Positions 1 through 9,252 of a stretch of 9,252 nt of DNA are shown here, one piece after another (within the stretch, counting starts at the first letter, position 1; each line of letters opens with the position of its first letter). The notes under the pieces are model-generated. The model was not told the DNA's origin, ran no database searches, and worked only from the letters and a program-made list of their open reading frames with translations. Both the position numbers and the translations under genes were made by a program. The stretch lies in contig DFYJ01000035.1 of the NCBI GenBank assembly GCA_002383325.1, forward strand, positions 178-9,429. The letters are read 5' to 3'. This DNA comes from Candidatus Aminicenantes bacterium UBA4085 (GTDB taxonomy: Bacteria; Acidobacteriota; Aminicenantia; Aminicenantales; UBA4085).

Positions 1-696
1 CAGCATCCGCAGGCGGCCGTCCTTCATCCAGGCCACCCGGTCGCAGATCTTGGCCACCATGCCTAGGTCGTGGCTGACGAAGAGGATGGTCTTCTTGCGG
101 CGGCGGAAGTCGTCGATGCGGTCCAGGCATTGGGGAATGAAGGCCGCGTCGCCCACGGCCAGGACCTCGTCGACCAGCAGGACGTCGGGATTGACGTTGA
201 TGGCGATGGAGAAGCCCAGCCGCATGAACATGCCCGAGGAGTAGGTCTTGACCGGAGCGTCAATGAACGGCTCCAAGTCGGCGAAGCGGACGATCTCGTC
301 GAACTTGGCCGCGATCTCCTTCTTGCTCAGGCCGAGCATGATGCCGTTGATGAAGACGTTCTCGCGGCCGGAGATCTCCGGATGGAAGCCCGCCCCCAGC
401 TCGATGAGGGCCGAGATCTTGCCCTGGACCGCGACCGTCCCCGAAGTCGGCTTGGCGATCCCGGCGATGAGCTTGAGCAGAGTGCTCTTGCCCGAGCCGT
501 TGCGGCCGATGAGGCCCAGCGTGGTGCCTTGGGGAACGGACAGGCAGACATCTTCGACGGCCGCCACCATCTCCTCGGGCTTGAGCGAACCGAACAAGTC
601 GCCCTTGACGATAGCGCTCTTGAAGGTCTGGAAGCGGTGCCGCGAGGAGTACTTCTGGTAGCGGCGGGTGACCCGGTCGAGGACGATGGCGTCCAT
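1..696 (-). CDS. wzt: Polysaccharide ABC exporter ATP-binding protein (Wzt/TagH-like), C-terminus beyond window
   Basis: This is the nucleotide-binding subunit that powers export of a lipid-linked polysaccharide (O-antigen or teichoic-acid type) across the inner membrane with the permease encoded just upstream. Reading leftward from the ATG at 696-694, 232 residues are visible. They show Walker A GRNGSGKS (about residues 64-71), the family-typical stretch GAGFHPEISGRENVFINGI (about 101-119), signature YSSGM (152-156), Walker B LLVDE (173-177) and the switch histidine in SHD (208-210). The GAGFHPE...GREN block separates Wzt/TagH-like ATPases from other ABC proteins. The start is set by the strong GGAGG ribosome binding site inside the end of the permease gene, and the permease stop and this start overlap as TGATG. 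The frame is open to the left edge, so a C-terminal glycan-binding domain, as in some Wzt proteins, can be neither seen nor excluded. The exact cargo is unknown. Confidence 0.93.
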   Translation of the reverse strand, partial: MDAIVLDRVTRRYQKYSSRHRFQTFKSAIVKGDLFGSLKPEEMVAAVEDVCLSVPQGTTLGLIGRNGSGKSTLLKLIAGIAKPTSGTVAVQGKISALIELGAGFHPEISGRENVFINGIMLGLSKKEIAAKFDEIVRFADLEPFIDAPVKTYSSGMFMRLGFSIAINVNPDVLLVDEVLAVGDAAFIPQCLDRIDDFRRRKKTILFVSHDLGMVAKICDRVAWMKDGRLRML

Positions 697-1511
697 CAGA
701 CCTCCTCCGGGAAGGAATCACGCAGGCGGTCGAAGACGGAGTAGCCGATCCAGAAGACCAGGAGCGAGACTAAGAAGGTCACGCCCAGGCGCTTCCAGTG
801 GATGAGGCCGCCGTAGTAGAGGGCGCTGTGGTAGCCCTCGATGATGTGGGTCATAGGGTTGAGGCTGAGGACGGTCCGCAGCGCCGAGGACTTCTGGATG
901 GGCCCGAGCTGCATCGAGTAGATGACGGGCGTCGAGAAGAACCACAGGGTCATGAGGTTGTTCAGGATGTCGCGGATGTCCCGGAAGTGGACCGTCAGGG
1001 CCGAGATGAGCAGGGAGAAGCCCAGGCAGAAGATGTATTGGATCACGACGACCAGCGGCAGGAAGAGGACGTACCAGGTCAGATGGCCGCCGAAGAGGAA
1101 GATGAGCAGGAACAGGATGGGCAGGCCGAACAGGAAGTTGACCAGGTTGGCGGTGACCGTGACCACCGGCAGGACCTCGGCCGGGAAGAGGATCTTCTTG
1201 ATCAGGTTGCCGTTGGCCATCAGCGCCCCGGACGACTCCAGAGTCGAGGACAGGAACCAGTGCCAGGGCAGGAGACCGCTGAAGAGGTAGAGGGCGTAGG
1301 TCAGCGGCTTGCCGAAGAGCGGATCGCGGGGCTGGAGGATGAGGGCGAAGACGACCGTGTAGACCAGCATCAGCAGGAGCGGGTTGAGGAACGACCAGAG
1401 GAAGCCCAGAACCGTGCCGCGGTAGCGGGCCTTCAGGTCGCGCCCGACCAGGCTCTGGATGAGGACGCGGTACTTGAAGAGCTGGCGCAGGTTACGGATG
1501 AGCCGGGCCAC
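696..1511 (-). CDS. wzm: Polysaccharide ABC-2 type exporter permease (Wzm/TagG-like)
   Basis: This is the membrane subunit of the exporter whose ATPase follows it. The 271 residues match the usual size of Wzm/TagG proteins. The N-terminal segment LVGRDLKARYRGTVLGFLWS (about 21-40) is the characteristic amphipathic interface and first-membrane-segment block of this family. About six hydrophobic segments follow (roughly 38-59, 71-88, 112-140, 146-176, 185-200, 242-260). NPMTHIIEGYHSALY (about 218-232) is a typical late motif before the last membrane span. The start is a GTG at 1511-1509, chosen because family similarity begins at once and GAAGGA lies about 4 bases upstream. No ATG is available nearby. 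The gene starts 20 bp inside the end of the methyltransferase gene, and its TGA overlaps the ATPase start by one base, so the three genes are probably co-transcribed and translationally coupled. Confidence 0.93.
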   Translation of the reverse strand: MARLIRNLRQLFKYRVLIQSLVGRDLKARYRGTVLGFLWSFLNPLLLMLVYTVVFALILQPRDPLFGKPLTYALYLFSGLLPWHWFLSSTLESSGALMANGNLIKKILFPAEVLPVVTVTANLVNFLFGLPILFLLIFLFGGHLTWYVLFLPLVVVIQYIFCLGFSLLISALTVHFRDIRDILNNLMTLWFFSTPVIYSMQLGPIQKSSALRTVLSLNPMTHIIEGYHSALYYGGLIHWKRLGVTFLVSLLVFWIGYSVFDRLRDSFPEEV

Positions 1512-2241
1512 GGGTCCTTCCTTCGCAGATCGCCTGCGTCTCGGGGGTCTGCTCGCCGTCGGGTCCGTAGAGGATGAGCGGCGCCGGGGTCAGGGGCAAG
1601 CCGGCTCGGCCGAAGCGGAATTCGCTCAGGAACAGGTTGGCCGGGTCATCCGCGCGGGGCCGGACGAAGCGCAGGCGGCGGGGGTGGAGATCATGCCCGG
1701 CCGCCGCGGCGACTAGGTCGTCGAAGCGGGCCGCCGGGAAGACGAACGAGGCCCGGCCGGCGGGCTTGAGGAGGTCGGAAACGGCGCTCATGACCTGATA
1801 TATATCGCACGTTACTTCCTGCTTTGCAACGGTCTTCTCGGCCGAGGGGCTGGGAAATCCGGTCCCCCGGCGGACGTAGGGCGGGTTGGCCAGGACCAGG
1901 TCGTAGAGGCGGCCGGGGCGGAATTCGCGCAGGTCGGCTTGGACGACGTCGATGCGGCCGGTCATGCCGTTCAAGGCCACGTTGCGGACGGCCAGGTCGA
2001 ACAGCGAGGGCTGCAGCTCCAGGGCCGTGATCCGGCGGAAGGGCTTGATCGAAAGCAAGATGGCGATGACTCCGTTTCCGGTTCCAAGCTCGCAGATTTC
2101 ATCCCCGGGCCGGGTCTCGATGAAGTCGGCCAGCAGCGGCGCGTCCAGGGCGAAGCGGTAGCCCTTGCGCGGCTGGAGCAGGCGGACTTTGCCCCGGTAA
2201 AACTCGTCCAGCGTCTCGTCGCGCGCCGAACCGGCCATCAT
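1492..2241 (-). CDS. trmN6: tRNA1(Val) adenine-N6 methyltransferase-like protein (TrmN6/YfiC family)
   Basis: This is an S-adenosylmethionine-dependent N6-adenine methyltransferase. The E. coli relative (YfiC/TrmN6) methylates A37 of tRNA1(Val). At 249 residues it has the usual length. Visible motifs are the N-terminal LLQPRKGYRFALDAPLLA block (about 21-38) typical of this family, SAM-binding motif I ELGTGNG (51-57), an acidic residue after beta-strand 2 (LEL, E75) and the catalytic NPPY (119-122) of amino-methyltransferases. Two ATG codons lie in tandem at 2241-2239 and 2238-2236. AGGAT lies about 6 bases ahead of the first, a modest ribosome binding site. It is the first gene of a leftward set with the exporter, and its last 20 bp overlap the permease start. 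A related methyltransferase, such as one acting on 23S rRNA or on a protein glutamine, is possible because NPPY is shared. The N-terminal block favours TrmN6. Confidence 0.82.
   Translation of the reverse strand: MMAGSARDETLDEFYRGKVRLLQPRKGYRFALDAPLLADFIETRPGDEICELGTGNGVIAILLSIKPFRRITALELQPSLFDLAVRNVALNGMTGRIDVVQADLREFRPGRLYDLVLANPPYVRRGTGFPSPSAEKTVAKQEVTCDIYQVMSAVSDLLKPAGRASFVFPAARFDDLVAAAAGHDLHPRRLRFVRPRADDPANLFLSEFRFGRAGLPLTPAPLILYGPDGEQTPETQAICEGRTRGPAHP
2137..2164. repeat. 28-bp segment of trmN6 duplicated downstream of the serine hydrolase gene (copy 1)
   Basis: These bases lie inside the methyltransferase gene and encode GYRFALDAP on the minus strand. They recur at 3661-3688 in the same orientation with one mismatch (G at 2158, A at 3682). 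Confidence 0.85.
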
Positions 2242-2314
2242 GAGGGTATCCTACCAGATTCCGATTTCGCGGACACGCCTCGAATTCGGCTCCCTGCGGA
2301 GGGGGTGGGAAGCC

Positions 2315-2351
2315 TTGGTTAAGCGGAACGCCTCTCCAGATCGTATAAAAT
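2315..2351 (+). promoter_or_regulatory. Possible promoter for the serine hydrolase gene
   Basis: TATAAA at 2344-2349 (extended as TATAAAAT) is a good sigma-70-like -10 box and stands out in GC-rich surroundings, 31 bases before the ATG. The -35 is unclear: TTGGTT at 2315-2320 would give an overly long 23-base spacer, and TTAAGC at 2319-2324 a 19-base spacer. The region is divergent, so the leftward methyltransferase operon must also start here, but I see no convincing box for it. Confidence 0.35.
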
Positions 2352-2367
2352 GGGGGGTTTGCTTCCC

Positions 2368-2374
2368 AAGGAGA
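2368..2374 (+). promoter_or_regulatory. Ribosome binding site fixing the serine hydrolase start
   Basis: AAGGAGA ends 6 bases before the ATG at 2381. It is the best Shine-Dalgarno match in this region. It supports 2381 rather than the in-frame upstream ATG at 2240, which would precede the putative promoter and overlap the methyltransferase start. Confidence 0.75.
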
Positions 2375-2380
2375 TTCCTC

Positions 2381-3658
2381 ATGCCCGGAAAACTCGGCCT
2401 CCTCAACCGCCGCCTCGTCGGATGCGGCTCGCTTGTTCTCGCCATGGCGACGTTGGGCCCGGCCTTCCCGCCTCTGCAACGAGGAGCCTCACCCGAGGAG
2501 AGGATCCGGAACGTCGAGAACGGGCTCGTCCGATACACGTTCGACAAGAATTTCCTGATGGAGCAGATCGTCGATTCCCGCCGGCTCGACGCCCTTCCCA
2601 AGCTCAACATCCTGGAGACCATGAAGGCCCTCAAGGTTCCCGGCTTGAGCATTGCGGTCATCGACGACTTTAAGATCGCCTGGGCCAAGGCCTATGGCCT
2701 GATGGAAGCCGGAACGGACAAGATCGTCACTACGGAAACCATGTTCCAGTCCGGTTCGACGACGAAGGTGCTGATGGCGATCGTCGTTCTCAAGCTCGCG
2801 GAGGAGGGAAAGCTTGATCTGGACGCCGACGTCAACGATTACCTGAAAACGTGGCGGGTCCCCCCGCATCCCTCCGGAAAGAAGGTCACCCTCCGCATGC
2901 TGCTGACCCATCGGTCGGGAATCAACCGGCCGGGAACCGGCTTCGACAAGGAGCCCGGGACTTCGCCGACCCTGCTGCAATTCCTGAAGGGCGAGAAGCC
3001 GGTCCTGAGCGACGGCGTGGCCTTCGACAACCCGCCGGGAGCCGAGCATACCTATTCCAACCTGGGCTACCTCGTTCTGCAGTTTATGCTCGAGGATCAT
3101 TTTCGAACACCCTATGCCCTGCTTGTGGACCGGTATGTCCTCCGGCCGTTGAAGCTGAAATCGAGCTTCATCGCCTATCCGTTTCCTCCGGAATACGCCG
3201 CCCGGATCATACGTCCGCACGATCGGGACGCCAAGCCTTCCGCGGAAGACGGCCTCGAGACGGCGGCCCTGGCCCAGGCAGGAATGATCGCCACTCCCTC
3301 CGATTGGGCCGCGATCGCCTGCGAGCTGATGCTGGCCTCGGCTGGCCGATCGGACCGGATGCTGTCGCGCGAATCGGCCCAAGCCATGTTCCGGATGGGG
3401 GCCGAGCTCGATCCCTCCGAATTCGAGGGGATCACCGGCCAGGGGCTGGGTCTCTTCCTGTTCAGCCACGGGGCGCATCCGTATTTTCTCCATCAAGGGC
3501 ACAACAGCCCGGGCGCCAATTGCGTCTTCATCGGCTCGAGAACCAGGGGGCAGGGGGCCGTCATCATGACCAACGGGATGCGCGGAATCCCGCTGTCCTA
3601 CCAGATCGTGTCGGCCATCTCCAAGGAATACGGCTGGGATAAGGAAGGCGATTCCTGA
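2381..3658 (+). CDS. Exported serine hydrolase, beta-lactamase/PBP4*-like family
   Basis: This is a serine hydrolase of the class C beta-lactamase/DD-peptidase superfamily, acting outside the cytoplasm on an unknown substrate (peptidoglycan peptides, D-amino-acid peptides or esters). The 425 residues begin with a Sec-type signal: basic KLGLLNRR, then hydrophobic LVGCGSLVLAMATLGPAFP (about 12-30). The catalytic motifs are in order: SxxK as STTK (S126, K129) in FQSGSTTKVLMAI, YxN as YSN (225-227) in HTYSNLGY, and a C-terminal HxG-type motif HQG (371-373) in FLHQGHNSPG. LTHRSGI, a common block between the first two motifs, is also present. The start at 2381 is set by AAGGAGA upstream and gives a normal signal peptide. 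The gene is monocistronic, divergent from the trmN6-exporter operon and convergent with the fragment beyond 3802. Family members range from esterases to peptidases, and nothing here shows antibiotic resistance. Confidence 0.9.
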   Translation: MPGKLGLLNRRLVGCGSLVLAMATLGPAFPPLQRGASPEERIRNVENGLVRYTFDKNFLMEQIVDSRRLDALPKLNILETMKALKVPGLSIAVIDDFKIAWAKAYGLMEAGTDKIVTTETMFQSGSTTKVLMAIVVLKLAEEGKLDLDADVNDYLKTWRVPPHPSGKKVTLRMLLTHRSGINRPGTGFDKEPGTSPTLLQFLKGEKPVLSDGVAFDNPPGAEHTYSNLGYLVLQFMLEDHFRTPYALLVDRYVLRPLKLKSSFIAYPFPPEYAARIIRPHDRDAKPSAEDGLETAALAQAGMIATPSDWAAIACELMLASAGRSDRMLSRESAQAMFRMGAELDPSEFEGITGQGLGLFLFSHGAHPYFLHQGHNSPGANCVFIGSRTRGQGAVIMTNGMRGIPLSYQIVSAISKEYGWDKEGDS

Positions 3659-3660
3659 TC

Positions 3661-3688
3661 CGGCGCGTCCAGGGCGAAGCGATAGCCC
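3661..3688. repeat. 28-bp near-copy of a trmN6 internal segment (copy 2)
   Basis: Twenty-seven of 28 bases match 2137-2164 in the same orientation, starting two bases after the serine hydrolase stop codon. Read on the minus strand it still encodes GYRFALDAP, and the single difference is synonymous (TAC versus TAT for Tyr). Similarity stops sharply on both sides. It may be a remnant of a second methyltransferase gene or a small templated duplication. Confidence 0.8.
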
Positions 3689-3760
3689 CGAAGGGTCCAA
3701 GTGCGCCCCGGTCGCCTGATTGAAAAATCAATGAAGATCTACGTTTTCCACTAAATCGTC
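3689..3760. other. AT-rich intergenic stretch without a recognised gene
   Basis: After the 28-bp copy the sequence becomes AT-rich up to the first repeat at 3761. The only structure I see is a weak 5-bp inverted repeat, ATTGA/TCAAT at 3719-3732 around AAAA. No stem followed by a T-run, as in an intrinsic terminator, is visible for the serine hydrolase gene. Confidence 0.5.
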
Positions 3761-3780
3761 AATTTGGTATGTGCCTGATA
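3761..3780 (+). repeat. Gene-end repeat, copy a (degenerate)
   Basis: This copy differs from the 20-mer consensus AAATTGGTATGTGTCTGCTA at positions 3, 14 and 18. Four bases separate it from perfect copy b, and this tandem pair mirrors the d-e pair on the right side of the module. Confidence 0.8.
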
Positions 3781-3784
3781 ATAA

Positions 3785-3808
3785 AAATTGGTATGTGTCT
3801 GCTAATTC
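3785..3808 (+). repeat. Gene-end repeat, copy b (perfect), left boundary of the CapK module
   Basis: This 24-base copy is identical to copy e (5620-5643) as a direct repeat. Its first 20 bases are identical to the inverted copy c (5577-5596). On the minus strand it supplies the AAT TAG (Asn-stop) that ends the membrane-protein fragment. Confidence 0.93.
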
Positions 3809-4335
3809 CGGAGAATGTAGAGGAGAAAGTGGCCGCTGGGGGACGGAATCCGGCGGAAGCCTGCCCCTCTCAGGATGGCGTCGGCTTCGCCAAGCCAGGG
3901 TGTGGATTTCTTGACGGCCACCCCCCCGATCCTCAGCCTCTCCAGGCTGTCGGCGAAAGTCGCCCGAGCCTCGACGCGATCCTCGGGCCTGACCGTGCCC
4001 GAGATGTAATGAACCAGAAGCGCTCGCCGCTTGAAATCATCAGCACTCATCCGTGATCGCTGTTGATCCAGATACATCCTGCGGGAGACGACGCAGGGAG
4101 GATGCCCGGAGAGGGTCGGGATCCACTCCGCGACATGCTCGGGAGCCAGGACGGACCGGCCGGGAGGCGTGTTCCGGGCCAGAATAACGGCTGTCGGGTA
4201 GAGCGTCGGCGGGACTTTGAGCCCGGGGAGGGCGATGCGCACCCGGTTGAGCGGGGAGACCGTCCAGCGGGCGGGCACGAACAGAGCCAACGCGGCCAGG
4301 ACTGCGGCGAAGCCGGCGGCCGCGGACGGATCCTG
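3802..4335 (-). pseudogene. C-terminal remnant of a membrane protein (possibly GT-C/DUF6077-like), N-terminus lost
   Basis: The minus-strand frame ending at TAG 3804-3802 encodes about 178 plausible residues. They comprise one hydrophobic segment (AAAGFAAVLAALALFVPA, roughly 4324-4270), then a soluble domain with NRVRIALPGLKVPP, PPGRSVLAPEHVAEWIPTL and a C-terminal SPWLGEA-like block (here STPWLGEADAILRGAGFRRI). A last membrane helix followed by a domain of this kind recalls large multi-pass membrane glycosyltransferase-like proteins, but that is recalled resemblance with modest certainty. The frame stays open to an ATG at 4419, but upstream of about 4335 it is merely the antisense of the CapK-like gene. 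The expected N-terminal membrane region is therefore absent, and no plausible start or ribosome binding site exists. The stop codon lies inside repeat copy b. It is probably non-functional. Confidence 0.5.
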
Positions 4336-5574
4336 AGAGCCCAGCGGCTCGACCCGGAGCGACTGGGGAGGCTCCAAGCGGCCAAGCTGCGGCGCATGCT
4401 CCGGCACGCCTATGGCCATGTACCCTACGTTCGGCGGATGTTCGATGAACTAGATCTCCGGCCCGGAGACATTGCCGGGATCGAAGATCTGCGCCGCCTG
4501 CCTCTCATGGACAAGGCCGTCTATCAAGGTCTGACCATCCAGGAGCGGGGCGCCGATGACGTCCCGACCGGGCTTTGCCGGACTTTCCAGACCAGCGGCA
4601 CGACCGGCCATCCGATCCGCTTTCTCATGACCCAGCGCGACTTTACTTTCCGCAACATGAACAGCGCCAGAGCCTACCTCGCCTCCGGATACAAGCCCTG
4701 GCAGCGGATGGCCGTCCTGGCCGGCGACCGCATGGTCAATGAGAAAAGGTCCTGGAATGAGAGGCTCGGCCTCTGGCGCCGCCGGGAGATTTCCTCCTGG
4801 AAAAGTCCGGGGCAATGGCTGGATGACCTAACCGCATGGAAGCCTCACTTCCTGATCGGCCGGGTGACGACGCTGGTTCTGCTGGCCGAGGCCGCCCGAG
4901 CAAGCGGCCACCCCCTTCGCGGGCTTCGAAGCGTCTTCGCCAGCGCTGAGGTCCTGGACGACGCGAGCCGAAGCCTCTTGAAGTCCGAATTCGGCTGTCC
5001 GGTTCTGGATTTCTATCTGAGCTTCGAGGGCGGCTGCTTGGCCTGGGAGTGCCCGGCCTGCTCCGGATACCATATCAGCGCCGACATGGTCATCATGGAG
5101 GTGCTGCGCGGGGACGGGACACCGGCCGCGGCGGGCGAGGAAGGAGAAGTGGTCATCACCAACCTCCACTCCACCGCTATGCCCCTGATCCGCTACAGGC
5201 AGGGCGACACGGTCGTTCTCTCGACGAAACAGCCGCGCTGCGGGCGCCGGCTGCCCCTCCTCGACCGCATCTACGGCCGCAAGGAGGATATGCTGACGCT
5301 GCCGAGCGGCCGCCGGATCGCTCCCCAGGCTGTCCCCCATGTCTTCATTCCCGTGCCGGGCATCAAGAGATGGCAGGTCGTCCAGACCGCTTTAGACCGG
5401 CTGGAGATCTCCATCGAGCCCCGAGAAGGATTTGACGACTCGGCCCGCCGGCTCCTGCGGGAAGAGATGATGAAGCTGCTCCGGGAGGATGTCCGGATCG
5501 ATATAATCGAGGTTCCCGAGATCTCCCGCGATCCCTCTGCCAAGTCCCGCCCCATCATCTCTCTCGTCCGATGA
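4333..5574 (+). CDS. CapK/PaaK-like adenylate-forming enzyme (phenylacetate-CoA ligase family), 5'-truncated
   Basis: This is an AMP-forming acid-activating enzyme of the phenylacetate-CoA ligase superfamily. CapK members are found in capsule and polysaccharide loci, though the substrate is unknown. Motifs in order: LQAAKLRRMLRHAYGHVPYVR (family N-terminal block, from about 4369), ATP-binding TSGTTGHP (near 4590), FYLSFEGG with CLAWECPAC (near 5010-5060), YRQGD (near 5192), CGRRLPLLDRIYGRKED (A8-like hinge, near 5240-5290), and a C-terminal domain ending RPIISLVR. Similarity begins near 4333, where the frame runs straight into antisense of the neighbouring membrane-protein remnant. About 30-50 N-terminal residues are therefore missing. 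No good start exists: the first in-frame ATG in homologous sequence is 4396, without a ribosome binding site. The open frame extends to an ATG at 4063, but that part is a shadow. It is likely a pseudogene or a poorly expressed truncated enzyme. The TGA stop lies 2 bases before repeat copy c. Confidence 0.8.
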   Translation: MRAQRLDPERLGRLQAAKLRRMLRHAYGHVPYVRRMFDELDLRPGDIAGIEDLRRLPLMDKAVYQGLTIQERGADDVPTGLCRTFQTSGTTGHPIRFLMTQRDFTFRNMNSARAYLASGYKPWQRMAVLAGDRMVNEKRSWNERLGLWRRREISSWKSPGQWLDDLTAWKPHFLIGRVTTLVLLAEAARASGHPLRGLRSVFASAEVLDDASRSLLKSEFGCPVLDFYLSFEGGCLAWECPACSGYHISADMVIMEVLRGDGTPAAAGEEGEVVITNLHSTAMPLIRYRQGDTVVLSTKQPRCGRRLPLLDRIYGRKEDMLTLPSGRRIAPQAVPHVFIPVPGIKRWQVVQTALDRLEISIEPREGFDDSARRLLREEMMKLLREDVRIDIIEVPEISRDPSAKSRPIISLVR

Positions 5575-5576
5575 AA

Positions 5577-5596
5577 TAGCAGACACATACCAATTT
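5577..5596 (-). repeat. Gene-end repeat, copy c (perfect, inverted), right inverted boundary of the CapK module
   Basis: This is the exact reverse complement of the first 20 bases of copies b and e. It starts 2 bases after the CapK-like stop codon. With copy b it forms a perfect 20-bp inverted-repeat pair spanning 3785-5596. Confidence 0.93.
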
Positions 5597-5613
5597 AAAT
5601 TAGTATGTGTCTG
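5580..5613. repeat. 34-bp near-perfect palindrome formed by copies c and d
   Basis: CAGACACATAC at 5580-5590 pairs with GTATGTGTCTG at 5603-5613, and the AT-rich centre is also self-complementary except for one mismatched pair (5591 with 5602). In RNA it could form an 11-bp stem plus a short upper stem. It lies between the convergent CapK-like and atpC genes. It could act as a bidirectional terminator, although no T-run follows on either strand. Confidence 0.7.
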
Positions 5614-5616
5614 GAA
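5597..5616 (+). repeat. Gene-end repeat, copy d (degenerate)
   Basis: This copy differs from the 20-mer consensus at positions 6, 18 and 19. It abuts copy c head to head with no gap and precedes perfect copy e by 3 bases, mirroring the a-b pair. Confidence 0.82.
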
Positions 5617-5619
5617 ATT

Positions 5620-5636
5620 AAATTGGTATGTGTCTG

Positions 5637-5643
<7 letters not shown>
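5620..5643 (+). repeat. Gene-end repeat, copy e (perfect), overlapping the end of atpC
   Basis: These 24 bases are identical to copy b. On the minus strand they supply the AAT TAG (Asn-stop) of atpC, exactly as copy b does for the membrane-protein remnant. Confidence 0.93.
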
Positions 5644-8216
<2,573 letters not shown>

Positions 8217-8217
8217 G

Positions 8218-9252
<1,035 letters not shown>

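Noticed and set aside
798..1577. 259-residue plus-strand open frame
   Set aside because: It is the antisense of the exporter permease, with a biased Glu/Asp/Gln/Val-rich composition typical of a shadow frame.
2307..2367. 7-bp inverted repeat GGGAAGC/GCTTCCC spanning the hydrolase promoter region
   Set aside because: The arms are 47 bases apart and short enough to arise by chance. There is no regulator gene nearby to support an operator.
2240..2380. Upstream in-frame ATG at 2240 as the hydrolase start
   Set aside because: It would place 47 non-conserved residues before the signal peptide and translate through the putative promoter, and it has no ribosome binding site. The ATG at 2381 has AAGGAGA.
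2414..2427. Possible lipobox LVGC near residue 12-15 of the serine hydrolase
   Set aside because: There is no hydrophobic stretch before the Cys. The hydrophobic core lies after it, which fits an ordinary Sec signal rather than a lipoprotein signal.
2489..3700. 403-residue minus-strand open frame
   Set aside because: It is the antisense of the serine hydrolase, which has clear STTK, YSN and HQG motifs, a signal peptide and a ribosome binding site.
4063..4332. N-terminal 90 residues of the long plus-strand frame that continues into the CapK-like gene
   Set aside because: The sequence is rich in Gly, Arg, Asp and Glu, resembles no CapK N-terminus, and is the antisense of the membrane-protein remnant. 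The CapK-like block begins only near 4333.

Overview
The window is GC-rich, densely packed bacterial chromosome. It has a bacterial F1-type ATP synthase gene order and an ABC-2 polysaccharide exporter pair, with short overlaps between genes. No marker pins down the phylum. The overall look (high GC, F1 genes in the order A-G-D-C, a short epsilon subunit) fits an Acidobacteriota/Aminicenantes-like or similar environmental lineage, but that is a guess.

Layout. (1) 1-2241, minus strand: a leftward operon of a tRNA1(Val)-type adenine-N6 methyltransferase (trmN6-like), an ABC-2 permease (Wzm/TagG-like) and its ATPase (Wzt/TagH-like, cut by the left edge). Genes overlap by 20 bp and 1 bp. (2) 2242-2380: divergent intergenic region with a possible promoter and a good ribosome binding site for (3) 2381-3658, plus strand: an exported serine hydrolase of the beta-lactamase/PBP4*-like family. 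(4) 3659-3801: a short intergenic region that starts with a 28-bp near-copy of an internal trmN6 segment and becomes AT-rich. (5) 3785-5643: a repeat-bounded module. It holds two gene remnants placed head to head: a minus-strand C-terminal fragment of a membrane protein and a nearly complete, 5'-truncated plus-strand CapK/PaaK-type adenylate-forming enzyme. (6) 5637-9252, minus strand: atpC, atpD, atpG and atpA (cut by the right edge), the F1 part of an ATP synthase operon transcribed leftward.

The most unusual feature is a family of five AT-rich copies of the 20-mer AAATTGGTATGTGTCTGCTA (or its complement). They sit in two tail-to-tail intergenic regions. Three perfect copies each directly abut the 3' end of a different gene, always in the same orientation relative to that gene, and in two cases the repeat supplies the TAG stop codon. 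They frame the CapK module with both perfect 20-bp inverted repeats and 24-bp direct repeats, yet no transposase or recombinase is present. The repeats could be a gene-end or terminator element, a REP/BIME-like family, or the ends of a non-autonomous mobile cassette. Sequence alone does not decide between these.
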